Below, piece after piece: positions 25,936 to 34,632 of a stretch of 64,000 nucleotides of DNA. Under the pieces are notes generated by a model that was not told the DNA's origin, made no database searches, and was given only the letters and a program-made list of their open reading frames with translations. The stretch comes from Comamonas composti DSM 21721 (lineage in GTDB: Bacteria > Pseudomonadota > Gammaproteobacteria > Burkholderiales > Burkholderiaceae_C): assembly GCF_000429845.1 (NCBI RefSeq), contig NZ_AUCQ01000013.1:62001-126000 (forward strand). The letters run 5' to 3'. Within the stretch, counting starts at the first letter, position 1, and each line of letters starts with the position of its first letter. The translations under genes were made by a program, and so were the position numbers.

Positions 25936-26421
25936 ATGCCTTCTTTTGACACCGTTTGCGAAGCCGACTTCGTGGAAGTGAAAAACGCCGTGGAAAACGC
26001 GGCCAAGGAAATCGGGACACGCTTCGACTTCAAGGGCACATCGGCTGCCTTGGAGCTCAAGGACAAGGAAATCACATTGTTCGGCGATGCCGACTTTCAG
26101 CTGCAACAAGTCGAGGACATTTTGCGTAACAAGCTCACCAAGCGCAGCGTGGACGTGCGTTTTCTGGATGTGCAAAAGCCGCAGAAAATCGGTGGCGACA
26201 AGCTCAAGCAGCTCGTCAAGGTCAAGAACGGCATCGAGGCCGAGCTCGCCAAAAAGCTGCAAAAGCTCATCAAGGACAGCAAGCTCAAGGTTCAGGCCGC
26301 CATCCAGGGCGACAGCGTTCGCATCACTGGTGCCAAGCGCGACGACCTGCAGGCTGCCATGGCCCTGATCCGCAAGGATCTTGCCGACCATCCGCTGTCT
26401 TTCAACAACTTCCGCGACTGA
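25936..26421 (+). CDS. yajQ: YajQ family nucleotide-binding protein
   Basis: The 161-residue product starts [26 protein letters not shown] and ends [15 protein letters not shown], both diagnostic of YajQ (DUF520). Two ferredoxin-like lobes are expected. Some YajQ homologues bind cyclic-di-GMP and alter transcription, while others are linked to RNA binding, so its role here is open. The start at 25936 is set by the family; the open frame extends upstream into the divergent promoter region. The next gene starts 17 bases after its stop. Confidence 0.95.
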   Translation: MPSFDTVCEADFVEVKNAVENAAKEIGTRFDFKGTSAALELKDKEITLFGDADFQLQQVEDILRNKLTKRSVDVRFLDVQKPQKIGGDKLKQLVKVKNGIEAELAKKLQKLIKDSKLKVQAAIQGDSVRITGAKRDDLQAAMALIRKDLADHPLSFNNFRD

Positions 26422-26438
26422 GCCCCCGCTCCCGGTCC

Positions 26439-27089
26439 ATGCTCGCTTTTCGTTCCTTGCTCCTGGGCGTGCTGTCGGCGGTCATCATGGCCCAGGCCAT
26501 GGCCCAGTCCGTGTCGCTTGGCGGGATCATGGGCAGCAAGGCCTTGCTGGTCATCAACGGGGCAGCGCCACGAGCCGTCTCCGTCAATGAGTCCTTGCAG
26601 GGCGTGCGCGTTCTCAAGGTCGGCCCCGATAGTGCCGAGATCGAAGCTGGCGGCCAGCGCCAGACCCTGTATCTGGGGCAGGCTCCGATGAGCATAGGCC
26701 GCATGAGTGCAGGCACACCGCTTGCTCGCCGCCTGGTGCTCAAGGCCGATGGCCGAGGGCACTTCGTGGAGCAAGGTCGCATCAACGGCAAGGCCATGAC
26801 CTATATCGTGGACACAGGCGCCAGCGCCATCACCATAGGTCGCAGCGATGCCGAGCGTATGGGCCTTTCCTATCAGCAAGGCCGGAGCATTGTGATGCGC
26901 ACAGCCAATGGCGAAACCCAGGGCTGGCATATGCGTCTGGCCTCGGTGCGCATAGGGGATCTGGAAGTCTCCGATGTGGATGCCGTCATCGCGCCCCAGT
27001 CGATTCCTTATGTGCTTCTGGGCAACAGCTTTTTGGCTCATTTCCAGATGACGCGCAAGGGCGACGAGATGGTTCTGGAGCAACGCTGA
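26439..27089 (+). CDS. Retropepsin-like aspartic protease, exported (TIGR02281-type clan AA)
   Basis: The 216-residue protein has a signal peptide (residues 1-22, cleaved near AMAQS) and a single-lobe aspartic protease domain at about 110-215. The active-site motif is YIVDTGASAITIG (Asp near 124) and the flap-distal part ends with YVLLGNSFLAHFQ. One catalytic Asp per chain means it should act as a dimer. Such proteins occur singly in many Proteobacteria with no firm substrate. It forms a short run with yajQ and the HD-domain gene. Confidence 0.85.
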   Translation: MLAFRSLLLGVLSAVIMAQAMAQSVSLGGIMGSKALLVINGAAPRAVSVNESLQGVRVLKVGPDSAEIEAGGQRQTLYLGQAPMSIGRMSAGTPLARRLVLKADGRGHFVEQGRINGKAMTYIVDTGASAITIGRSDAERMGLSYQQGRSIVMRTANGETQGWHMRLASVRIGDLEVSDVDAVIAPQSIPYVLLGNSFLAHFQMTRKGDEMVLEQR

Positions 27090-27105
27090 GCACGGCAAGC
27101 ACCGC

Positions 27106-28098
27106 ATGAGACCCACTGCGCATGCCACTCCAGGGGACTCCTACGAGGATTTGCTGGGTCTTTGGTCCGATCTTGAGTCGGCCCTGTCGATGCTGCTTTC
27201 GGCGCCGCTGTCGGTTCAAGGCTTCGAGCTCAAGCTCAGGCAGATCGATCACTGGCTGCAGGAGTTGCTGGCTCAGGACACGGATGCCGCCCTGTACCTG
27301 ATGTTCCAGCGGGCGAGCTTTTCCACCGTAGGCTATAGCGCCTCGCATGCCATGGTCTGTGCCTGCCTGTGTCATGTGCTGGCCCAGGAGTTGGGCCTTG
27401 GGCTGCGAGAGCACCAGGTTCTGGCCCTGGGAGCCCTGACCATGAACATCGGCATGAGCGCCCTGCAGGATGAGCTGGCCTTGCAGCGCGAGCCCCTGAG
27501 CCCGGCTCAGCGGCTGGCCGTGCAGCGCCATCCGCAGGTCAGCAAGGCCTTGCTGATGCGCTTGTTCATCACCGACCCCATGCTGCTGGAGCTGGTGGCC
27601 GAGCACCACCAGCCCCAGCCTCAGGACGCACTGGAGAAACTGCCGCCCGCTCGGCAGCTGGCCCATATTCTGAGTACCGTGGACCGCTATGCGGCCTTGA
27701 TCAGCCCGCGCAGATCGCGCCCTGGACGCAGCGCCACGGATTCCCTGAACCGGCTGGCCCAGCACACCCGGCAGCTCGACCAGACCGGTCAGGCCTTGGT
27801 GCGGGCCGTCGGCCTCTACCCCCCTGGAACCTATGTGCGCCTCAACAATGGCGACATAGGGGTGGTCCTGCGCCGAGGCTCGCTTGACATGCCACCCCAG
27901 GTCGCCAGTGTCATGGACGCTGCGGGTCATGGGCTGGTGCCCCCGCATATCCACGAAACAGGCCTGCAAAGTCCCCGCATACGCGAGTCCCTGGCTCAGG
28001 CTGCGATTGCACGCGCTCTCGATCCGCGCACCCTGGCCCAGCTGGGCGTGCATGCGGCGCGCGCAAGTCAGGCGCTGTGGAGGATGGTGGAGATATAG
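27106..28098 (+). CDS. HD-GYP-like domain protein with degenerate catalytic residues
   Basis: The 330-residue protein has the outline of HD-GYP phosphodiesterases: YSASHAMVCACLCHVL (about 77-92), the central helix pair, RHPQVSKALLMRLF, VAEHHQPQP and HILSTVDRYAALISPR (about 188-205). The paired HD of the metal site is missing: the expected LHDIGK position reads GALTMNIGM (about 112-120). It is therefore probably catalytically inactive and might bind cyclic-di-GMP or act in protein contacts. The C-terminal part, after YPPGTYVRLNNGDIGVV, also matches the region after the HD-GYP core. It lies 16 bases after the protease gene. Confidence 0.75.
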   Translation: MRPTAHATPGDSYEDLLGLWSDLESALSMLLSAPLSVQGFELKLRQIDHWLQELLAQDTDAALYLMFQRASFSTVGYSASHAMVCACLCHVLAQELGLGLREHQVLALGALTMNIGMSALQDELALQREPLSPAQRLAVQRHPQVSKALLMRLFITDPMLLELVAEHHQPQPQDALEKLPPARQLAHILSTVDRYAALISPRRSRPGRSATDSLNRLAQHTRQLDQTGQALVRAVGLYPPGTYVRLNNGDIGVVLRRGSLDMPPQVASVMDAAGHGLVPPHIHETGLQSPRIRESLAQAAIARALDPRTLAQLGVHAARASQALWRMVEI

Positions 28099-28312
28099 CC
28101 GTCCGAGGCCTGGGCATGGGCTTGCCATCTGCCGGCTCATATAACCCAAGCAAATCCATGGCCTACCAGCCATCAGGCATAGTTAAGGGTTGTGCTCGAC
28201 TGGCACTCATTTGCCAGCAAGGCATTTGTCTGGTTAGGTAAGCGGCCTTGCCTTCATATTTTCCAACTACGTGCAGAGCCGGTCATGCCCGGCCTGTGCC
28301 TTGGCATTTTTC

Positions 28313-29359
28313 ATGATCGAGATTCGGGATTTATCCCTGACATACCAAGGCCCCAAGGGGCCTGTTCATGCTTTGAACGGCATCAATCTCAAGATTGAGT
28401 CCGGCGAGGTATTCGGCATCATCGGGCGCAGCGGAGCAGGCAAGAGCTCGCTGGTGCGCTGCCTGAACCTGCTCAATCGTCCCAGCGGCGGTCAGGTGCT
28501 GGTTGGTGGCCGCGATTTGATGCAGCTTGGCGATGCCGGCCTGCGTGCGGCGCGGCGTGACATCGGCATGGTGTTCCAGCATTTCAACCTGCTGTCCTCG
28601 CGGACGGTCTGGGGCAATGTGGCCTTTCCGCTGGAGCTGGCCGGCATGTCCAGGCAGGAGATTGCCAAGCGCATCGATCCCTTGATCGAGCTGGTGGGGC
28701 TGGGCGCCCTGAGCGATCGTTATCCGGCGCAGATATCGGGCGGGCAAAAGCAGCGCGTAGGGATTGCGCGCGCGCTCGCAAGCCAGCCCAAGGTCCTGCT
28801 GTCCGACGAGGCCACTTCGGCCCTGGACCCCGAGACCACGCGCGCCATTCTCGATCTGCTGCGCCAGGTCAACCGCGAGCTGGGCGTGACCGTGGTCTTG
28901 ATCACTCACCAGATGCAGGTCATCAAGCAGATTGCCGACCGTGTGGCCGTGATCGATGGCGGGCAGATCGCCGAGATGGGCCCGGTCCTCGAGGTGTTCA
29001 CGCGTCCCCGGCAGACGATTACGCGCAGTCTCATCGATGAGATCGTGCCCCAGCAACTGCCCGATTCGGTGATGACACGTGTGCGCGAGCTCAAGCGCCA
29101 GCTTGTGCCTGGGCAGGCGGGGCAGTTGCTGCGTCTGTCGTATGCCGGCGAGAGCGCCTACCAGCCCATACTCTCGCATCTGATCCGCGAGCTGGGCCTG
29201 GATCTGTCCATCCTGCATGGCCAGATCGACGAGATCCAGGAGCAGACCTTTGGCTCACTGGCGGTTTATGCCAGCGGCGATGCGGCCCGCATAGAGGCTG
29301 CCCTACAGCATTTGCGCGCAGTCGGCGTGCAGGTGCAAACCGTACCCGGCGAGGCTTGA
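28313..29359 (+). CDS. metN: Methionine ABC transporter ATP-binding protein MetN
   Basis: Start [11 protein letters not shown] at 28313 is the natural ABC N-terminus; the open frame from 28271 adds 14 unrelated residues. The 348-residue ATPase has Walker [10 protein letters not shown], the signature [15 protein letters not shown], Walker [15 protein letters not shown] and the H-loop ITHQ. A C-terminal NIL/ACT-like domain (about residues 265-348) binds methionine and inhibits transport when internal pools are high. metI follows after three bases. No MetQ binding protein gene is in the window, so it must be elsewhere. The 214-bp gap upstream showed no recognisable riboswitch. Confidence 0.95.
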   Translation: MIEIRDLSLTYQGPKGPVHALNGINLKIESGEVFGIIGRSGAGKSSLVRCLNLLNRPSGGQVLVGGRDLMQLGDAGLRAARRDIGMVFQHFNLLSSRTVWGNVAFPLELAGMSRQEIAKRIDPLIELVGLGALSDRYPAQISGGQKQRVGIARALASQPKVLLSDEATSALDPETTRAILDLLRQVNRELGVTVVLITHQMQVIKQIADRVAVIDGGQIAEMGPVLEVFTRPRQTITRSLIDEIVPQQLPDSVMTRVRELKRQLVPGQAGQLLRLSYAGESAYQPILSHLIRELGLDLSILHGQIDEIQEQTFGSLAVYASGDAARIEAALQHLRAVGVQVQTVPGEA

Positions 29360-29362
29360 GCC

Positions 29363-30028
29363 ATGTTTGAGAATTTTTCGGAAATGATGCTGGAGCTGTT
29401 CGTCGACTCGCTTTGGGAGACCATCATCATGGTCGGCGTCTCGGGCCTGGTCGGCGGGCTGATCGGCATTCCACTGGGCGTTTTTCTGCGCCTCACCGAC
29501 CAGGGCGGGGTGCTGCAAAACGGGCCGGCCAACAAAATCGTGGGCTGGATCGTCAATGCGCTGCGCTCCACACCGTTCATCATCCTGCTTGTGGCCATCA
29601 TTCCGTTCACGCGTCTGATCACCGGCTCGTCGATTGGCACCTGGGCTGCGGTCGTGCCGCTGACGGTGGCTGCCGCGCCCTTTGTGGCCCGCCTGGTGGA
29701 GACGGCCTTGCGCGAAGTGGATGGCGGCCTGGTCGAAGCCGCCCAGTCCATGGGCGCGAGCACGGCCCAGATCGTCTGGAAGGTCTTGCTCCCAGAAGCC
29801 CTGCCGGGCATCGTGGCAGGCCTGACCATCAGCTTCGTGAGCCTGACCGGCTACTCGGCCATGGCTGGTGCCATTGGCGGTGGCGGCCTGGGTGACCTGG
29901 GCATTCGCTATGGTTACCAGCGCTTTCTGCCTGACGTCATGCTGGCCGTGGTGGTGATCCTGATCTTCTTTGTACAGGCCATACAAAGCCTGGGTGACTG
30001 GGCCGTGCGCCGCCTGAGCCATCGCTAG
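29363..30028 (+). CDS. metI: Methionine ABC transporter permease MetI
   Basis: The 221-residue inner-membrane protein has about five membrane segments and the BPD_transp_1 coupling loop with the EAA motif at VEAAQSMGASTAQIVWKVLLPEALPG (about 131-156). Together with MetN it imports D/L-methionine. The three-base gap to metN implies translational coupling. Confidence 0.95.
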   Translation: MFENFSEMMLELFVDSLWETIIMVGVSGLVGGLIGIPLGVFLRLTDQGGVLQNGPANKIVGWIVNALRSTPFIILLVAIIPFTRLITGSSIGTWAAVVPLTVAAAPFVARLVETALREVDGGLVEAAQSMGASTAQIVWKVLLPEALPGIVAGLTISFVSLTGYSAMAGAIGGGGLGDLGIRYGYQRFLPDVMLAVVVILIFFVQAIQSLGDWAVRRLSHR

Positions 30029-30125
30029 TGTCCTGAAATAGCAGCGCGCAGAGCAAATCACCCGGATATCTTCGCCATGTGGCGCGCTCCGTCCTTGCCA
30101 TGGTTGTAGCGAGGACGGCGCCCTA

Positions 30126-30394
30126 AGAACGTGTTTACGATCTCTACGCTGCCGCGTTGGAGCGCAATCGGGATGAGTTCGAGTCGATGGGCCGCAGCTT
30201 GCACCGGGGTGCAAGCAAGCTTTAGCGCTAGAAAATAGCCCGATTTCGCTCCAACCCTTCGGGCCAGTGGCTTTGCGGGCGGTCTGCAGCGTTGCGAATC
30301 CTCGCAATAGCGCGGCTATTGCTGCGGTGTCGCGCCTCGTATCCCATCCCGCACAGACACTGGCGCGGCACCGAGGAGATCGTAAACACGTTCT
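30126..30394. repeat. Large nested inverted-repeat element (269 bp), member of the GTGTT(T/C)ACGATCTC family
   Basis: The ends are perfect 19-bp inverted repeats: AGAACGTGTTTACGATCTC at 30126-30144 and its complement at 30376-30394. Just inside, GGAGCGCAATCGGG (from 30159) pairs imperfectly with CCCGATTTCGCTCC (from about 30237), so the whole element can fold into a long arm. The left end, reverse complemented, aligns with the right part of the copy at 47946-48010. It fills most of the 394-bp gap between metI and the convergent symporter gene. Nothing in it looks protein coding. Confidence 0.75.
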
Positions 30395-30422
30395 AAGAGC
30401 GTGGAAAGGCACCGAAGGCGAC

Positions 30423-31397
30423 TCAGGGGGTGGATGGGGCTCGGCTTGCATAGCGCTGTGCAAGCACTGCGCAGACCATGAGCTGCAACTGGTGGAAGAT
30501 CATCAGCGGCAGCACGATGGAGCCCACGCTGGCTGCGCTGAACAGCACCTGGGCCATGGGGATGCCGCTGACCAGGCTTTTCTTGGAGCCGCAAAACACC
30601 AGCGTGATCTCGTCTTCCTTGGACAGGCCCATGCGCCGTGCAGACCAGGTCGTGATGCCCAGTACCAGGGCCAGCAAAATGGCCGATAGCGCGAGCACGC
30701 CGATCAGGGCCGGCCAGGGCGTTTGCTGCCACAGGCCGCTGATGACGGCGGCGCTGAACGAGGTATAGACCACGAGCAGGATGGAGCCCTGGTCCACGAC
30801 CTTGACCAGCTTGGAGTTGTTGGCGAGAAAGCCAGCGATCACGGGCCGCAGCAGGTGGCCGAGCACAAAGGGCAGCAGCAACTGCATGGAGATCTTGCCC
30901 ACGGCTTCCAGCATATTGCCGCTGGCAGCGTTCTGCTTGAGCAGCAGGCCCACGAGGATGGGCGTGACCACGATGCCCATCAGGGTCGAGGCCGAGGCGC
31001 TGCAAATGGCCGCCGGCATATTGCCGCGCGCCATGGCCGTGAAGGCAATCGCCGACTGCACGGTGGCCGGCAGTGCGCACAGAAACAGCACGCCCATATA
31101 GATCTGAGGCGTGACCAGGGGCTCAAGCACGGGGCGCAGTCCCCAGCCTAGCAGCGGAAACAGGATGAAGGTGGCTGCAAAAATCGCCAGATGCAGGCGC
31201 CAGTGGCCTATGCCGGCCCAGATGGCCTGGCGCGAGAGCTTGGCACCGTGCAGAAAGAACAGCAGGCTGACCATGAACGTGGTGGCGACTTCCATGCCCT
31301 GGGCGATTGTGCCGGCCGCAGGGAAAAAGCTGGCCAGGGCCACGGCGATGATGAGCAGAATGGAGAAGAGATCAGGGGCGTAACGAAGGCGGGACAT
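30423..31397 (-). CDS. Bile acid:sodium symporter-like transporter (SBF-like, PF13593 type)
   Basis: The 324-residue protein has about ten hydrophobic segments and the two-repeat fold of the BASS/CPA superfamily. FMVSLLFFLHGAKLSRQAI near residues 42-60 and LVFCGSKKSLVSGIPMAQVLF near 264-284 are typical of the SBF-like (YfeH-type) branch. It probably exports or imports an organic anion with Na+ or H+, but the substrate is unknown. It is convergent with metI across the large repeat. Confidence 0.85.
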   Translation of the reverse strand: MSRLRYAPDLFSILLIIAVALASFFPAAGTIAQGMEVATTFMVSLLFFLHGAKLSRQAIWAGIGHWRLHLAIFAATFILFPLLGWGLRPVLEPLVTPQIYMGVLFLCALPATVQSAIAFTAMARGNMPAAICSASASTLMGIVVTPILVGLLLKQNAASGNMLEAVGKISMQLLLPFVLGHLLRPVIAGFLANNSKLVKVVDQGSILLVVYTSFSAAVISGLWQQTPWPALIGVLALSAILLALVLGITTWSARRMGLSKEDEITLVFCGSKKSLVSGIPMAQVLFSAASVGSIVLPLMIFHQLQLMVCAVLAQRYASRAPSTP

Positions 31398-31599
31398 GGT
31401 GAGCGAGAAGAGGGAGGCGCAGGGCCGGTGGCGGGCAAGAGCGGCAAAAAGCCAGGCCGCACTTTAAGCCAGACCGGGCCCGGGTGCGCAAGCAAGTATG
31501 TGACTTGGGGCGCTGCTGCATTTCACTTTTCGGCCTGCCTGTGCGCGCTCCAGAGGGCGGGCTCCTCCGGGAACGCGCACAGGTGGCGAGGGTGTGCGC

Positions 31600-33219
31600 T
31601 CAATGCGCGCCGGATGCCTCGGCGGCACCGCCGGCTTGTGCCGCGGGCCGCTTGGTCAGCCAGATGAGCACGATGAGCACCAGGAACAGCACGGAGGAGG
31701 CGAGGAAGATGTCGTCTGCCGCACGCGTATAGGCCTGCTGGTCTATGAGGCGGTTGATCTGGGCCAGGGCCTGCTCATGGCTGAGCCCGGCCGCCTGCAG
31801 GTTCTGCAGCGTCAGTGCGAACGTGCCCTGGCCTTGTACCAGGCCTTCGGTGAGGTGGGCATGGTGCAGCGAGGCGCGGTTGTCCCAGAGCGTGGTTGCG
31901 ATCGAGGTGCCCATGGCGCCTGCCGTGATGCGCACGAAGTTGCTCAGGCCTGCGGCCGCAGGAATGCGCTCGGGCGCAAGCCCGGACAGCGTGATCGTGG
32001 TCAGCGGAATGAAGAAGAAGGCCATGGCCGCACCCTGGATCAGCGTGGGCACGAGGATGTGGACGAAGTTCGTATCCGTGGTGAACTGCGAGCGCATCCA
32101 CAGCACCAGGGCAAACACCGCAAAGGCGCCCGTGGCCATCATGCGCGGATCCCATTGGCCGACCTTGCGCCCCACCAGCGGTGTCAGCACGATCGCAAAA
32201 ATGCCCACGGGCGCGAGCGCCATGCCGGCCATGGTCGAGGTATAGCCCAGCCACTGCTGCAGCCACAGGGGCAGCAGAACCACGTTGCCGAAGAACAGGC
32301 CGTAGGCAATCGACAAGGCCACGGTGCCGGCCGCGAAGTTGCGGCGCTTGAACAGGCGCAGGTCCACGACCGGATGGGCCTCGGTCAGCTCCCAGACCAG
32401 AAAGACCGCGAGGCTGACCACGGCCAGAACGGCCATGGTGATGATCTCCCCGGAGGCAAACCAGTCAAGCTCCTTGCCCCGGTCCAGCATCAGCTGCAGC
32501 GCGCCCACCCAGAGCACCAGCAGGGCCAGGCCTATGCTGTCTATGGGCAGCTTGCGCGTTGCGGTCTCGCGGCTGCGGTAGATGCTCCAGGTCATGGCGG
32601 CCGAGAGCAGGCCTACGGGCACGTTGATATAAAAAATCCAGGGCCAGGAGATGTTGTCGGTAATCCAGCCGCCAAGCAGCGGGCCGACCACGGGCGCGAC
32701 CAGGGTGGTCACGCCCCACAGGGCCAGCGCGACGCCAGCCCTGGAGGGCGGATAGCTCGACAGCAGAAGGGTTTGCGACAACGGGATCATGGGCCCTGCC
32801 ACCAGGCCCTGGAGCACGCGGAACAGCACCAGGGTCTCCAGCGACGAGGCAAAGCCGCAGAGCCAGGAGGTGAGCACGAACAGCAACACGCTGATGGTGA
32901 ACAGGCGCACGGCGCCAAAGCGCTGCGTGAGCCAGCCCGTGAGCGGCACGGAAATCGCATTGGCCACGCCAAAGCTGGTGATGACCCAGGTGCCCTGGCT
33001 GGGGCTGACGCCCACATCGCCCGAGATGGCCGGGATCGCGACGTTGGCAATCGAGGAGTCCAGCACGTTCATGAACGTGGCCAGCGAAAGGGCCAGCGTG
33101 CCCAGGGCCAGCTGGGCACCCTTGAGCGGCTCGGGCCTGGAGGGCAGGGCCGCAGCGGCGGGGGGCGGGGCGCTGGGCCCGGCCCCGTCGAGCCCGGGGG
33201 CAGAGGTGGTTGAGGTCAT
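31600..33219 (-). CDS. emrB: DHA2-family MFS multidrug efflux transporter (EmrB type)
   Basis: The 539-residue protein has a Pro/Ala-rich N-terminus and 14 predicted membrane helices. The DHA2 motif FMNVLDSSIANVAIPAISGDVG lies in helix 1 and the motif A-like loop GWLTQRFGAVRLF follows. It works with the membrane-fusion protein encoded 15 bases upstream and the outer-membrane factor before that to expel hydrophobic compounds across both membranes. It is the last gene of a four-gene minus-strand operon. Confidence 0.92.
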   Translation of the reverse strand: MTSTTSAPGLDGAGPSAPPPAAAALPSRPEPLKGAQLALGTLALSLATFMNVLDSSIANVAIPAISGDVGVSPSQGTWVITSFGVANAISVPLTGWLTQRFGAVRLFTISVLLFVLTSWLCGFASSLETLVLFRVLQGLVAGPMIPLSQTLLLSSYPPSRAGVALALWGVTTLVAPVVGPLLGGWITDNISWPWIFYINVPVGLLSAAMTWSIYRSRETATRKLPIDSIGLALLVLWVGALQLMLDRGKELDWFASGEIITMAVLAVVSLAVFLVWELTEAHPVVDLRLFKRRNFAAGTVALSIAYGLFFGNVVLLPLWLQQWLGYTSTMAGMALAPVGIFAIVLTPLVGRKVGQWDPRMMATGAFAVFALVLWMRSQFTTDTNFVHILVPTLIQGAAMAFFFIPLTTITLSGLAPERIPAAAGLSNFVRITAGAMGTSIATTLWDNRASLHHAHLTEGLVQGQGTFALTLQNLQAAGLSHEQALAQINRLIDQQAYTRAADDIFLASSVLFLVLIVLIWLTKRPAAQAGGAAEASGAH

Positions 33220-33234
33220 GGCAAACGGCGGGGC

Positions 33235-34548
33235 TTATTGCACTTGTGCGGTTTGCGGGGCGCCCGCAGGCGCGGTCTGGGCCGTGCTGGTCGGGCCTTG
33301 CGCAGGCAGGGCCGTGAGCGCAGCCGGGCTCTTGCCGGCGATGATGGTGGCGATGCGCTGCTCGGCTTCGGACAGCTTGCTGTCATAGACCGAGGTCTGG
33401 GCGACGGGGCTGCTGCGCGTTGCCGTGGCCAGGGCCGTGCCGCCCTGGTCGCGCACATCGACCTTGGCCTCCATGGACAGGCCTACGCGCAAGGGGTGCT
33501 GGGCCAGATCCTCGGGCGCGAGGCTGATGCGCACGGGCACGCGCTGCACGACCTTGATCCAGTTGCCTGTGGCGTTCTGCGCGGGCAGCAGGGAGAAGGC
33601 CGCGCCCGTGCCTGCGCCCAGACCCACGACCTGGCCGTGGTAGGTGATCTTGCTGCCGTAGACATCGGCCATGAGTTCGGCCTTCTGGCCTATGCGCAGC
33701 TGGGCCAGCTGGCTTTCCTTGAAGTTGGCATCGACCCAGAGTTCATGCAGCCCGACCACGGTCATCAGGGGCGTGCCCGCCGCCACACGCTGGCCGAGTT
33801 GCACGCCGCGCTTGGCCACATAGCCTTCCACGGGGGCGATCAGGCGCGTGCGCTGCAGGCTCAGATAGGCCTCGCGCACCTTGGCGGCCGCGGCGATGAC
33901 GCTCGGGTGTTCCTCGGCCGTGCTGTCCTTGGTCTGGGCCTCGGCTGCAGTGAGCTGGGCCTGGGCCGCACGCAGATTGGCCTCGGCGGCCTGCACGGCA
34001 TTGGCGGCAGTTCTGGCCAGCGACTGGGTGTGCTTGAACTCCTCCTTGCCCACGGCGCCCGTGGCCAGCAGCGGGCGGCGGCGCTCCATGTCCTCGCGGG
34101 CCCGTGCGGCATCGCCCTGCAGGCGCAGCAGATCGGCCTGGCGCTGTGTGACCTGGGCGACCAGCGGTGCGTTGTTCGCATACAGCGTGCGGATCTGGCG
34201 CACGGTCTGCGCAAGCTGGGACTCGGCCTGGGACAGGGCGACCAGGGCGTCTGCAGCATCAAGCTCGACCAGCAGCTGGCCGGGCTTCACGTAGTCGGTA
34301 TCGTCGGCTCCTATGGCGATCACGGTGCCGCCGATCTGCGGCGTGATCTGCACCACGTTGCCGCCCACGTAAGCGTTGTCCGTGGTCTGGTAGTTGCGCG
34401 ACACCATCCAGTGCCAGCCGCCCCAGGCCAGGGCGGCAACGGCGACGGCGGCGGCGACGACGGTCAGGCCCTTGCGCCGGGTGGTGGTGGCGCTCGGTGC
34501 GGGGGACGCAGACGGGACGGGGGTTGAGGGCTTGCTGTTATCGGTCAT
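33235..34548 (-). CDS. emrA: EmrA-type HlyD-family membrane fusion protein
   Basis: The 437-residue protein has an N-terminal membrane anchor (about residues 27-46, VVAAAVAVAALAWGGWHWMV), a biotinyl-lipoyl-like half motif (NAYVGGNVVQITPQIGGTVIAI), a long alpha-helical hairpin (about 95-215) and the matching second lipoyl segment (RLIAPVEGYVAKRGVQLGQRV). It bridges the inner-membrane pump to the outer-membrane channel. The Gln/Ala/Thr-rich C-terminal tail is likely disordered. Confidence 0.93.
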   Translation of the reverse strand: MTDNSKPSTPVPSASPAPSATTTRRKGLTVVAAAVAVAALAWGGWHWMVSRNYQTTDNAYVGGNVVQITPQIGGTVIAIGADDTDYVKPGQLLVELDAADALVALSQAESQLAQTVRQIRTLYANNAPLVAQVTQRQADLLRLQGDAARAREDMERRRPLLATGAVGKEEFKHTQSLARTAANAVQAAEANLRAAQAQLTAAEAQTKDSTAEEHPSVIAAAAKVREAYLSLQRTRLIAPVEGYVAKRGVQLGQRVAAGTPLMTVVGLHELWVDANFKESQLAQLRIGQKAELMADVYGSKITYHGQVVGLGAGTGAAFSLLPAQNATGNWIKVVQRVPVRISLAPEDLAQHPLRVGLSMEAKVDVRDQGGTALATATRSSPVAQTSVYDSKLSEAEQRIATIIAGKSPAALTALPAQGPTSTAQTAPAGAPQTAQVQ

Positions 34549-34632
34549 GGTTTTTGCGCTCTGTGTATCTGGTTGGACTGCCGGGCTGGCGCTGGTGCCA
34601 GCCCCGGCAAAAAAGAAAGGTTCGGGGCCGGA

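Noticed and set aside
28099-28312. Possible SAM or methionine riboswitch before metN
   Set aside because: No conserved riboswitch core could be recognised by eye; a covariance-model search would be needed.
31594-33213. 539-codon plus-strand frame
   Set aside because: Same length and span as emrB but antisense; emrB has clear 14-helix DHA2 features.
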